Source: Pseudonocardia sp.
GTDB taxonomy: Bacteria > Actinomycetota > Actinomycetes > Mycobacteriales > Pseudonocardiaceae
DNA: 11,199 nucleotides
Direction: 5' to 3'
Assembly (NCBI GenBank): GCA_030147065.1
Contig: JASLAP010000725.1
Span: 1 to 11,199, forward strand
Under the pieces are notes generated by a model. It made no database searches. It had not been told where the DNA came from and saw nothing but the letters and a program-made list of their open reading frames with translations. Positions 1 through 6,579 of the stretch are shown piece after piece. The position numbers and the translations under genes were made by a program. Within the stretch, counting starts at the first letter, position 1; each line of letters opens with the position of its first letter.

Positions 1-63
1 AGGGCCAGGTACATGAACAGCGAGGCCGACCGATTCGTGCTGAGCATTCGGACCTGGTGGTAG
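1..63 (+). CDS. 3' end of an unidentified protein (partial)
   Basis: Frame 1 is open from the window edge to a TAG at 61-63 and encodes 20 residues ending in SIRTWW. Eighteen of the 20 codons end in G or C, as in the real genes here, whereas the bases just after the stop lose that bias; this is why I treat it as the tail of a gene entering from the left. Too little is present to assign a family or function. It is followed by about 235 nt of non-coding sequence, so it is probably not in the same transcript as the kinase gene that starts at 299. Confidence 0.5.
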   Translation, partial: RARYMNSEADRFVLSIRTWW

Positions 64-230
64 GGCGGGTTCGATGTCCATGCGTACTCCGTTCGGGGAA
101 AGGTGCGAGGGCGGCCGGACATCAGCACCGATGGACACCGGAACAACGCGGCGAGGGCCGTCGGGAATGCTTTTGTGGGCGACGTTGGGTGAGCGACGAA
201 GTGCGCCGCGTCCGGGTGTGGCGGCCGGCG

Positions 231-260
231 TTGACAGCGTCCGGGACGCGCACCGATGAT
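231..260 (+). promoter_or_regulatory. Candidate sigma-70/HrdB-type promoter for the kinase gene
   Basis: A perfect TTGACA lies at 231-236 and GATGAT (4 of 6 matches to TATAAT) at 255-260, separated by 18 bp. The predicted start of transcription near 267 would give a leader of about 30 nt before the ATG at 299. The rest of the 64-298 gap shows no convincing gene, RNA or strong repeat. The assignment rests on box match and position only. Confidence 0.45.
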
Positions 261-298
261 CGCGGCGCTGACCCGGCCGGGCCGAGCGGAGGACGGCG

Positions 299-1693
299 AT
301 GAGCGCGACCATCCCGGACGGGTCACCCGTCGACGCCGCCGACCCGGACGTGCTGGCCCGCCTGCTGCGGCGCCGGCTCACCGCCGTGCTGGGCGCCGAC
401 CCGGACGTCTCCCGGCCCCGTCGGCTGACCGGCGGGGCGAGCCGGGAGACCTGGTCGTTCACCGCGTCGGTCGCGGGCGGTCCGGCGCGGCGGCTGGTGC
501 TGCGCCGCGACCCGCCGGGCATCGGGCGTCCGGACGGCATGGCCCTGGAGGCCGCGAGCATCGCCGCGGCGCACGCCGCCGGGGTCGCGGTGCCGCGCCT
601 GGTCGACTCGGGCACCGATCCGGCCGTGCTGGGCGCGCCGTACCTGATCACCGAGCACGTGGACGGCGAGACGATCGCCCGCCGGCTGCTGCGCGAGGAC
701 CGCTACGCCGCCGCGCGGGAGGGGCTGGCCGCCGAGCTCGGCCGGACCCTGGCCCGGATCCACGCGATCCCGCGCGCCGCGGTGCCCGGGCTGCCCGCCG
801 CCGACCCGCTGGAGCACCTGCGCGAGACCTACGACGCGCTCGGCGAGCCGCTGCCGACGATCGAGATCGCGATGCGGTGGCTGGACCGGCACCGGCCCGC
901 CGCGGTGGCCCCGACCGTCGTGCACGGCGACTTCCGCACCGGCAACCTCATCGTCGACCCCTCCGGGCTGCGCGCGGTGCTCGACTGGGAGGTGGTGCAC
1001 CGCGGTGACCCCCGCGAGGACCTGGGCTGGCTGTGCGTGAAGTGCTGGCGGTTCGGGTCGCCGCTGCCGGCCGGCGGGTTCGGCACCGTCGGGCAGCTGC
1101 TCGACGGGTACGCCGAGGTCGCCGGGTGGCGCCCCGATCCCGCCGACGTGCTGTGGTGGCAGGTCTACGGCACCGCGCGCTGGGCGGTGGGCTGCCGGGG
1201 CATGGCCGAGCGGCACCTGTCCGGGCAGACGCCCTCGGTGGAGCTGGCCGCGATCGGCCGGCGGGTCTGCGAGCAGGAGCACGACGTCCTGCTGGCCCTC
1301 GGGCTGCCCGCCGGACCCGTCGAGGCGGGGCCGCCGAGCGCCGGGTCGGACCTGCACGGGCGCCCGACGGCGGCCGAGCTGGTCGAGGCCGTGGCGATGT
1401 TCCTGCGCGAGGACGTCATGGCCGCCACCGACGGGCGGCTGAACTTCCTCGCCCGGGTGGCGGCCAACGCGCTCGACGGGGTCGGGCGCGAGCTGCTGGC
1501 GGGCCCGGAGCAGGATCGCCGCCACCACGACCGGCTGGCCGCCTTCGGGCAGCGCGACCAGGCCGGGCTCGCCGCGGCCATCCGGTCCGGGGAGGTCGAC
1601 GCCGACGACCCGGCGCTGCTGGCCGCGGTGCGGGCGGCGGTCACCGACCGGCTCCTGGTGGCCAACCCCCGCTACCTGGCCCACCCCGGGTGA
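299..1693 (+). CDS. APH-fold phosphotransferase with C-terminal DUF6285-like domain
   Basis: A 464-residue predicted cytosolic kinase of the aminoglycoside phosphotransferase / choline kinase fold, in the branch associated with acyl-CoA dehydrogenases (ACAD10/11 N-terminal domain, LvaA) rather than antibiotic resistance. Visible elements are a nucleotide-loop region LTGGASRETW (residues 43-52), the Brenner-type catalytic motif HGDFRTGN (209-216; Asp211, Asn216) and the metal-binding Asp in LDWE (229). Residues from about 354 to the end form a separate helical unit that resembles DUF6285, found alone or fused to such kinases. The start is supported by GGAGGA at 288-293, five bases before the ATG. 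The likely substrate is a hydroxyacyl-CoA or similar small molecule, by analogy to LvaA/LvaB; this is inference. It converges on the TetR gene with a 16-nt gap. Confidence 0.85.
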   Translation: MSATIPDGSPVDAADPDVLARLLRRRLTAVLGADPDVSRPRRLTGGASRETWSFTASVAGGPARRLVLRRDPPGIGRPDGMALEAASIAAAHAAGVAVPRLVDSGTDPAVLGAPYLITEHVDGETIARRLLREDRYAAAREGLAAELGRTLARIHAIPRAAVPGLPAADPLEHLRETYDALGEPLPTIEIAMRWLDRHRPAAVAPTVVHGDFRTGNLIVDPSGLRAVLDWEVVHRGDPREDLGWLCVKCWRFGSPLPAGGFGTVGQLLDGYAEVAGWRPDPADVLWWQVYGTARWAVGCRGMAERHLSGQTPSVELAAIGRRVCEQEHDVLLALGLPAGPVEAGPPSAGSDLHGRPTAAELVEAVAMFLREDVMAATDGRLNFLARVAANALDGVGRELLAGPEQDRRHHDRLAAFGQRDQAGLAAAIRSGEVDADDPALLAAVRAAVTDRLLVANPRYLAHPG

Positions 1694-1709
1694 CCGGCCC
1701 GCCCCCGGC

Positions 1710-2348
1710 TCAGCCGCGGTGCTCGACGATCCGCAGGGCGATCGTGGTGTAGCGCTCGACCAGCTCGTCCAGGGTGATCCCGCCGCCCGGGTCGTACCAC
1801 TGGGACAGCGCGTTGCACGCCGCCACGATCGCCCGCCGGGCGTCGTCGGGGTGGGTGCAGCCGAACTGGCCGCGGGCCACCCCGTCGGCCAGGATGTCCG
1901 ACCAGAGCTGGGAGGCCGCGCGGCGCCGCCCGGCCAGCCGCTCGCGGTGCTCCGGTTCGAGGTTGCGCCACTCCAGGGCGGAGATGTTGCTCTCCACCCG
2001 GCGGCCCACCCGGTACTCGACGGTCACCCGGACCAGCGCCCGCAGCTGCTCGGCGGGATCGTCGGCGGCGGCGCGCAGGGCGCCGTCGCAGCGCTGGAAG
2101 TAGTCCTCGGTGATCTCCTCGACCAGCGCCGCGAGCAGGTGCTGCTTGCTGGGGTGCCAGTGGTAGAGCGCGGACAGGCTCAGCCCGGCGCGCTTGGCGA
2201 TGTCGCGGATGGAGGTGCCGTGGTAGCCGCGCTCGGCGAAGATCTCGCGGGCCGCTGCGGTGATGGCCTCGCGGCCGCCGCCGCGCGGGACGGCCGGGGC
2301 GGGCGGCGCCACGACGGCCGCCGCGCCGCTCGGGCCCGCGGCACTCAC
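1710..2348 (-). CDS. TetR-family transcriptional repressor (KstR2-like)
   Basis: With the GTG at 2348 the protein has 212 residues. The N-terminal helix-turn-helix is clear: AITAAAREIFAERGYHGTSI, then DIAKRAGLSLSALYHWHPSK (about residues 28-68), a standard TetR DNA-binding domain. The C-terminal part, with SNISALEWRNL, a helix rich in Arg, and QWYDPGGGITLDELVERY, resembles the ligand domain of KstR2-type regulators that bind acyl-CoA esters; the ligand here is unknown. It is transcribed away from the monooxygenase-esterase gene and probably represses it, and itself, through the inverted repeat at 2431-2448. The start is uncertain: the GTG has only a weak GGGA-like site, an in-frame GTG exists at 2408, and a short out-of-frame reading frame (2345-2386) ends in a GTGA overlap at this start. 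Confidence 0.85.
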   Translation of the reverse strand: MSAAGPSGAAAVVAPPAPAVPRGGGREAITAAAREIFAERGYHGTSIRDIAKRAGLSLSALYHWHPSKQHLLAALVEEITEDYFQRCDGALRAAADDPAEQLRALVRVTVEYRVGRRVESNISALEWRNLEPEHRERLAGRRRAASQLWSDILADGVARGQFGCTHPDDARRAIVAACNALSQWYDPGGGITLDELVERYTTIALRIVEHRG

Positions 2349-2386
2349 CGGCCGTCCCGGGAGGCGAGGGGCTGGGGCTCGCTCAT
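2345..2386 (-). CDS. Possible 13-codon leader peptide upstream of the TetR gene
   Basis: On the minus strand an ATG at 2386 opens a frame of 13 codons (MSEPQPLASRDGR) whose TGA overlaps the repressor GTG as GTGA. All 13 codons end in G or C, while the repressor's own frame over the same bases does not show that bias. It could be a coupled leader, the true N-terminus joined by a frameshift or a sequencing indel, or chance. No Shine-Dalgarno sequence precedes it; a leaderless transcript would be needed. Confidence 0.25.
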   Translation of the reverse strand: MSEPQPLASRDGR

Positions 2387-2399
2387 CGGGCCAGCATAT

Positions 2400-2416
2400 G
2401 GCGCCCACGTGGCGCC
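2400..2416. promoter_or_regulatory. GGCGCC-N5-GGCGCC dyad in the divergent intergenic region
   Basis: GGCGCC occurs at 2400-2405 and 2411-2416 with CACGT between them. Because each half is self-complementary, the site reads both as a direct repeat with an 11-bp period and as an inverted repeat. It lies 50-70 bp upstream of the repressor GTG and just left of the candidate operator. It may be a second regulator site; in DNA this GC-rich chance occurrence is quite possible. Confidence 0.25.
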
Positions 2417-2422
2417 CGACGC

Positions 2423-2451
2423 TTGCCCGCTTAACGAGTGATCGGTAATTT
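2423..2451 (+). promoter_or_regulatory. Candidate promoter of the monooxygenase-esterase gene
   Basis: TTGCCC at 2423-2428 (4 of 6 to TTGACA) and TAATTT at 2446-2451 are spaced by 17 bp. The second box lies in the most AT-rich run of the intergenic region. Transcription would begin near 2458, giving a leader of about 90 nt. The candidate TetR operator at 2431-2448 occupies the spacer and part of the -10, an arrangement that would block RNA polymerase when occupied. Confidence 0.35.
2431..2448. promoter_or_regulatory. Candidate TetR operator, TTAnCGA-N4-TCGnTAA
   Basis: The 18 bases TTAACGAGTGATCGGTAA form an interrupted inverted repeat with six matching base pairs in each arm (TTA-CGA / TCG-TAA) and a central GTGA. 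Size, symmetry and position between two divergent genes, one of them a TetR regulator, are typical of an autoregulated TetR site. Its AT content stands out strongly from the surroundings. Binding by the adjacent regulator is inferred, not shown. Confidence 0.55.
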
Positions 2452-2481
2452 CGCGGGTCAGCGCGCTGCCCACCGCACCTC

Positions 2482-2513
2482 CGGGTCCCCGGACCCGCGA
2501 TCAACGACGATCG
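2482..2513 (+). promoter_or_regulatory. Two short inverted repeats in the leader of the monooxygenase-esterase gene
   Basis: CGGGTCC (2482-2488) and GGACCCG (2491-2497) form a 7-2-7 inverted repeat, followed at once by CGATC (2498-2502) and GATCG (2509-2513). The first has too short a loop to be a good RNA hairpin and may instead be a protein-binding dyad. Both fall between the likely transcription start and the ATG at 2548. Function is unknown. Confidence 0.25.
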
Positions 2514-2547
2514 CCGCACCGTCGCGGCCCGAGGAACAGGAGCAGGC

Positions 2548-5148
2548 ATGGCTGATCCGAACGGCACACCGACCGACGCCGCACCGCAGCCCGACGTGGA
2601 CGTGGTCGTCGTCGGGGCCGGGTTCGCCGGGCTCTACATGCTGCACCGGCTGCGCGGGCTGGGCTTCACCGCGACCGTCCTGGAGGCCGCCGACGACGTG
2701 GGCGGCACCTGGTACTGGAACCGCTACCCGGGCGCCCGCTGCGACATCCCGACCACCGACTACACCTTCGGCTTCGACCCGGAGCTGGAGTCGGCGTGGA
2801 CCTGGTCGGAGAAGTACGCCACCCAGCCGGAGATCCTGCGCTACCTGCAGTTCGTCGCCGACCGCTACGACCTGCGCCGCGACATCCGGTTCGGCACCCG
2901 GGTCACCGGGGCCAGCTGGGACGGGTCGGCGCAGCTGTGGCGCATCGGCACCGACTCCGGCGCAGACCTGGCCTGCCGCTACTACGTGATGGCCACCGGC
3001 TGCCTCTCGGTGCCCAAGGAGCTCGACGTCCCCGGCGCCGACCGGTTCCGCGGCGAGGTGTACTTCACCAGCCGCTGGCCGCACGAGGGCGTCGACTTCA
3101 CCGGCAAGCGGGTCGGCGTGGTCGGCACCGGGTCGTCGGGCATCCAGTCGATCCCGCTGATCGCCGAGCAGGCCGCCGAGCTGACGGTCTTCCAGCGCAC
3201 CCCGAACTTCTCCATCCCGGCGGGCAACGGTCCGGCCCCGTCCGAGAGCCTGGCCCAGATCGCCACCGACCGCGCCGGCTACCGGGACCGGGCCAAGTGG
3301 TCGCGGATCGGGGTGCCCCGCGAGCCGGCCACCGAGACCGCCGCGATGCTGACCCCCGAGGAGCGCAAGGCCCGCGTCGACGCCGCGGTCGCCGAGGGGA
3401 CGCTGGCCGGGATCCTGTCCTTGTGGGCCGACCTGGGCACCAACCCGGAGGCCAACGACATCGCCGCCGGCCTGCTGCGCGACCGGATCCGGTCGATCGT
3501 GCACGACCCGGTGACCGCCGAGGCGCTCTGCCCGACCGACCACTACTTCGGCACCAAACGACCCTGCCTGGACACCGGCTACTACGAGACCTACAACCTG
3601 CCCCACGTCCGGTTGGTCGACCTGCGCGAGCACCCGATCAGCACGGTCACCGAGACCGGCATCGAGACCGCCGAGTCCGCCTACGAGTTCGACGCGATCG
3701 TCTACGCCACCGGCTTCGACGCGATGACCGGCGCCATCGTCGGCGTCGACATCACCGGGGCGGACGGCCGGACGCTCAAGGAGAAGTGGGCCGACGGGCC
3801 GCGGACCTACCTGGGGCTGCTGACCGCGGGGTTCCCGAACCTGTTCCTGATCACCGGGCCGGGCAGCCCGTCGGTGCTGTCCAACATGGCGGTCTCGATC
3901 GAGCAGCACGTCGACTGGATCGCCGACTGCCTGCGCGACCTGCGCGCGGGCGGATTCACCACGATCGAGCCGACGCCGGCCGCGGAGGAGGGCTGGGGGC
4001 GCCACAGCGCCGACTGCGCGGCGATCACCCTGCACCCCACGGCGAACTCCTGGTACATGGGCGCGAACGTGCCCGGCAAGCCACGGGTGTTCCTGCCCTA
4101 CATCGGGGGCGTGGACGCCTACCGGGCGGCCTGCGACGAGGTCCGCGAGCGCGGCTACCTGGGGTTCCGCCTGAGCGGCCCGGACCGGACCCAGGAGAAC
4201 GACGGGGTGGTCCGCCGGGTCCAGCCCGACGTGGCGATGGTGCTGCAGATGATGGCCGACCTCGGGCTGCCGCCGCTGGAGTCGCTGTCACCGGAGCAGG
4301 CGCGGGCGTTCATGGACGAGACGAGCGCCGCGCGCCCGCCGGGCCCGGAGGTCGGCGAGGTCGTCGACGGGGTGCTGCCCGGCCCGGCCGGCAACCTGGC
4401 CTACCGCCGCTACCGCCCCGACTCGCCCGGCCCGCACCCGCTGGTGTGCTACTTCCACGGCGGCGGCTGGGTGCTGGGCAGCCACGACTCCGACGACCCG
4501 CTGCTGCGCGACCTCTGCGCGCGCAGCGGCGCGGTGATCGTGTCGGTGGACTACCGGCACGGGCCCGAGGCGCGGTTCCCCGCCGCCCACGACGACGCCT
4601 GGGCCGCCCTGCAGTGGGTGGCCGCGCACGTCACGGAGCTCGGCGGCATCCCCGGGCAGCTGGCCGTGGCCGGCTGGTCGGCCGGGGCGAACCTGGCCGC
4701 GGTGGTCTGCCAGCAGGCCCGGGACGCGGGCGGGCCGGAGATCGCCGGCCAGCTGCTGCTCACCCCGGTCACCGACAGCGACCTGAGCCGGCCGTCCTAC
4801 ACCGAGAACGCCGACGGGTACGTGCTGACCAGGGCGCTGATGGAGTGGTTCTTCGACCACTACGTCGACCCGGCCGACCGCCGCGACCCGCGGGTGGCCC
4901 CGCTGCACGGCGACCTGACCGGCCTGCCCCCGGCGGTGGTCGTCACCGCCGAGTTCGACCCGCTGCGCGACGAGGGCGACGCCTACGCCGGGGCGCTCGC
5001 GCAGGCCGGCAACCAGGTGCAGCTGATCCGGGCCCGCGGCCACACCCACACCTCGATGACGATGGTGGACGTCGTGCTGTCCGGGGCCCTCTACCGGGCC
5101 CGGATGGCCGAGGCGATCACCGGGTTCTTCGCCCGCGTCCCGGCCTGA
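2548..5148 (+). CDS. Fused Baeyer-Villiger monooxygenase and HSL-type esterase
   Basis: This 866-residue protein has two complete enzymes in tandem. Residues 1 to about 542 align along their whole length, from memory, with phenylacetone monooxygenase: FAD motif GAGFAG (23-28), GGTWYWNRYPGARCD (52-66, the second Baeyer-Villiger motif), NADPH motif GTGSSG (193-198), and GTKRP with the probable active-site Arg338. The family fingerprint reads FRGEVYFTSRWP (167-178), with Phe173 where His is expected. Residues about 553-866 are a full hormone-sensitive-lipase esterase: cap helices, HGGGW oxyanion hole (637-641), nucleophile Ser711 in GWSAG, Asp804 and His834. Together they would convert a ketone to an ester or lactone and hydrolyse it, using NADPH and O2. 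AGGAG at 2538-2542 fixes the start. No signal peptide; cytosolic. The native substrate is unknown. Confidence 0.93.
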   Translation: MADPNGTPTDAAPQPDVDVVVVGAGFAGLYMLHRLRGLGFTATVLEAADDVGGTWYWNRYPGARCDIPTTDYTFGFDPELESAWTWSEKYATQPEILRYLQFVADRYDLRRDIRFGTRVTGASWDGSAQLWRIGTDSGADLACRYYVMATGCLSVPKELDVPGADRFRGEVYFTSRWPHEGVDFTGKRVGVVGTGSSGIQSIPLIAEQAAELTVFQRTPNFSIPAGNGPAPSESLAQIATDRAGYRDRAKWSRIGVPREPATETAAMLTPEERKARVDAAVAEGTLAGILSLWADLGTNPEANDIAAGLLRDRIRSIVHDPVTAEALCPTDHYFGTKRPCLDTGYYETYNLPHVRLVDLREHPISTVTETGIETAESAYEFDAIVYATGFDAMTGAIVGVDITGADGRTLKEKWADGPRTYLGLLTAGFPNLFLITGPGSPSVLSNMAVSIEQHVDWIADCLRDLRAGGFTTIEPTPAAEEGWGRHSADCAAITLHPTANSWYMGANVPGKPRVFLPYIGGVDAYRAACDEVRERGYLGFRLSGPDRTQENDGVVRRVQPDVAMVLQMMADLGLPPLESLSPEQARAFMDETSAARPPGPEVGEVVDGVLPGPAGNLAYRRYRPDSPGPHPLVCYFHGGGWVLGSHDSDDPLLRDLCARSGAVIVSVDYRHGPEARFPAAHDDAWAALQWVAAHVTELGGIPGQLAVAGWSAGANLAAVVCQQARDAGGPEIAGQLLLTPVTDSDLSRPSYTENADGYVLTRALMEWFFDHYVDPADRRDPRVAPLHGDLTGLPPAVVVTAEFDPLRDEGDAYAGALAQAGNQVQLIRARGHTHTSMTMVDVVLSGALYRARMAEAITGFFARVPA

Positions 5149-5156
5149 ACCCGGGC

Positions 5157-5204
5157 GGTGGCCCACCGGGCGGCGGGGCAGCCTCGCCGCCCGGTGGGGC
5201 CACC
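5157..5204. terminator. Long GC hairpin between convergent genes, probable two-way terminator
   Basis: The left arm at 5157-5175 and right arm at 5185-5204 pair over 19 bp with a single bulged base, around a 9-nt loop (5176-5184). The arms are GGTGGCCCACCGGGCGGCG and its complement with one extra C. It begins 8 nt after the stop of the monooxygenase-esterase gene and ends 18 nt before the stop of the terD-like gene. There is no T tract on either side, which is common for high-GC actinomycete terminators. Confidence 0.7.
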
Positions 5205-5222
5205 GGGTCCGGGGCCGCCGGG

Positions 5223-5816
5223 TCAGACGTTGACGCCGTAGTCCTTCGCCAGCGCCGCGAGGCCGCCCGCGTAGCCGTCGCCGACGGCGCGGAACTTCCA
5301 CTCCTCGCCGTTGCGGTACAGCTCGCTGAAGATCATCGCCGCGGCCGTGGAGGTGTCCTCGCTGAGGTCGAAGCGGGCGATCTCGTCGCCGCCGGCCTGG
5401 TTGACCACCCGGACGAAGGCGTTGCGCACCTGGCCGAAGGTCTGGCCGTGGGTCTCGGCGTCGAAGATGACCACCGCGAACACGATCTTGTCCAGGCCGG
5501 CCGGCAGCCCGGTCAGGTCGACCTTGATCTGCTCGTCGTCGCCCTCGCCCTCACCGGTGGTGTTGTCGCCGGTGTGCTGGATGGCGCCGCCGGCGCCGAC
5601 CAGGTTGTTGAAGAACACGAAGCTGCCCTGGTCGAGCACCTTGCCGTCGGCGCCCAGGCCGAGCGCCACCGCGTCGAGGTCGAACTTGGCGCCGTCGGTG
5701 GTGCGGGCGTCCCAGCCCAGCCCGATGGTGACCGCCGTCAACGGGGCCGCGCCCGGGGTCTTGGCGACCTCCTTGGTCAAGCTGATGTTGCCGCCCTTGG
5801 TCAGGCTGACCGGCAT
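5223..5816 (-). CDS. TerD-family calcium-binding stress protein
   Basis: The 197-residue product is a full-length TerD/TerE-type protein (usual length about 190). Diagnostic stretches are the start MPVSLTKGGNISL, GLGWDARTTDGAKFDLDAVAL (about residues 32-52), FFNNLV (68-73), HTGDNTTGEGEGDDEQIKVDL (81-101) with the acidic calcium-site residues, and FGQVRNAFVRVVN. Family members bind calcium and are linked to tellurite resistance and general stress in streptomycetes; the exact biochemical role is unsettled. A GAGGG element lies about 7 nt before the ATG. It stands alone here, with no other ter genes visible in the window, and is transcribed in the same direction as the two-component operon behind it but separated from it by 112 nt with hairpins. 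Confidence 0.92.
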   Translation of the reverse strand: MPVSLTKGGNISLTKEVAKTPGAAPLTAVTIGLGWDARTTDGAKFDLDAVALGLGADGKVLDQGSFVFFNNLVGAGGAIQHTGDNTTGEGEGDDEQIKVDLTGLPAGLDKIVFAVVIFDAETHGQTFGQVRNAFVRVVNQAGGDEIARFDLSEDTSTAAAMIFSELYRNGEEWKFRAVGDGYAGGLAALAKDYGVNV

Positions 5817-5851
5817 CGGAAACCCTCATCTCTGTCGTGACATCGCTGTCG

Positions 5852-5902
5852 CGACGCCGCCTGCTCCGGCGGCCGTCGTGACGGTCCCGGCTCCGCGCCG
5901 GG
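5852..5902 (-). terminator. Two adjacent hairpins between the response regulator and terD genes
   Basis: One stem pairs GCCGCC (5856-5861) with GGCGGC (5868-5873) and can be lengthened by CGAC/GTCG past one bulged base (5852-5878). The next pairs CCCGGC (5886-5891) with GCCGGG (5897-5902). They lie 27-77 nt downstream of the response-regulator stop on the minus strand, so they could end that operon. They could equally be structures in the terD leader. No T tract follows. Confidence 0.4.
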
Positions 5903-5928
5903 TGCGGCCGACTGTATCCATCCCGCCG

Positions 5929-6579
5929 TCACGGCCCGCCCAGCCCGGCCCGCCGCGCCAGCGTCGCCGCGGTGGCCCGGTCGGTCACCTGGAGCTTGGC
6001 GAGCAGGTGGGAGACGTGGTTGCGGACGGTCTTGGCGCTCAGGCCCAACCGGGCGGCGATCTGCGGGGTGGTCAGCCGGCGGGCCAGCAGGTCGAGGACC
6101 TCCCGCTCGCGGGCGGTGAGCTCGGGGAACGGCGGCTCGACCGGCTGCCCCGGACCGGCCGCCAGGAAGGTGGTCAGCCGCGCGGCCACGGTCGGGCCGA
6201 AGATCGCCTCGCCGCCGGCCACCGCGCGCACCGACCGCAGGATCTCCGCGCGCCCGGCGCCCTTGAGCAGGTAGCCCCGCGCCCCGGCGCGCAGCGCCGC
6301 GAAGACCGAGTCGTCGTCGTCGGCCATGCTCAGCACGAGGACCCGGGCGTGCGGGCTGGCCGCGACGATGCGCCGGGTCGCGGCGACCCCGCCCATGCCC
6401 GGCATGGTGAGGTCGAGCAGGACGACGTCCGGCTGCCGGGCGGCCACCACCGCGATCGCCTCCTCCCCGCTCGCGGCCTCCCCGCAGATCTCCAGGTCGG
6501 GCGCGGTGGCGAGCAGGGCGCGCAGGCCGGAGCGGAACAGCGCGTGGTCATCGACGAGCAGGATGCGGATGGGTTCCAC
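5929..6579 (-). CDS. NarL/LuxR-type response regulator
   Basis: The 216-residue protein has an N-terminal receiver domain with Asp10/Asp11, phosphoacceptor Asp56 in VVLLDLTMPGMGG, Ser84 and Lys106. A LuxR helix-turn-helix follows at about 154-210: LTAREREVLDLLARRLTTPQ, then IAARLGLSAKTVRNHVSHLL. It should be phosphorylated by the histidine kinase encoded just upstream and bind DNA as a dimer; the targets are unknown. The start is a GTG at 6579, fixed by an excellent GGAGG (6586-6590) six bases away, so the gene begins 32 nt inside the kinase coding sequence. That overlap argues for translational coupling and a matched protein pair. Confidence 0.93.
   Translation of the reverse strand: MEPIRILLVDDHALFRSGLRALLATAPDLEICGEAASGEEAIAVVAARQPDVVLLDLTMPGMGGVAATRRIVAASPHARVLVLSMADDDDSVFAALRAGARGYLLKGAGRAEILRSVRAVAGGEAIFGPTVAARLTTFLAAGPGQPVEPPFPELTAREREVLDLLARRLTTPQIAARLGLSAKTVRNHVSHLLAKLQVTDRATAATLARRAGLGGP

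Noticed and set aside
57..302. Two overlapping short plus-strand frames (81 and 61 codons) before the kinase gene
   Set aside because: Their third codon positions lack the strong G/C bias of the real genes, no ribosome-binding site precedes them, the sequences resemble no family, and the region holds a good promoter.
323..1684. 453-codon open frame antisense to the kinase gene
   Set aside because: Product is rich in Arg, Gly, Pro and His with no domain; a shadow created by scarce stop codons in high-GC DNA. The opposite strand shows clear kinase motifs.
1694..1709. Possible terminator between the kinase and TetR genes
   Set aside because: Only short imperfect CCGGG/CCCGG pairing in a 16-nt gap; nothing beyond what GC-rich sequence gives by chance.
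2796..5840. 1014-codon plus-strand frame across the monooxygenase-esterase and terD genes
   Set aside because: Low-complexity Arg/Gly/Pro sequence in a shifted frame; both recognised genes are in other frames with intact motifs.
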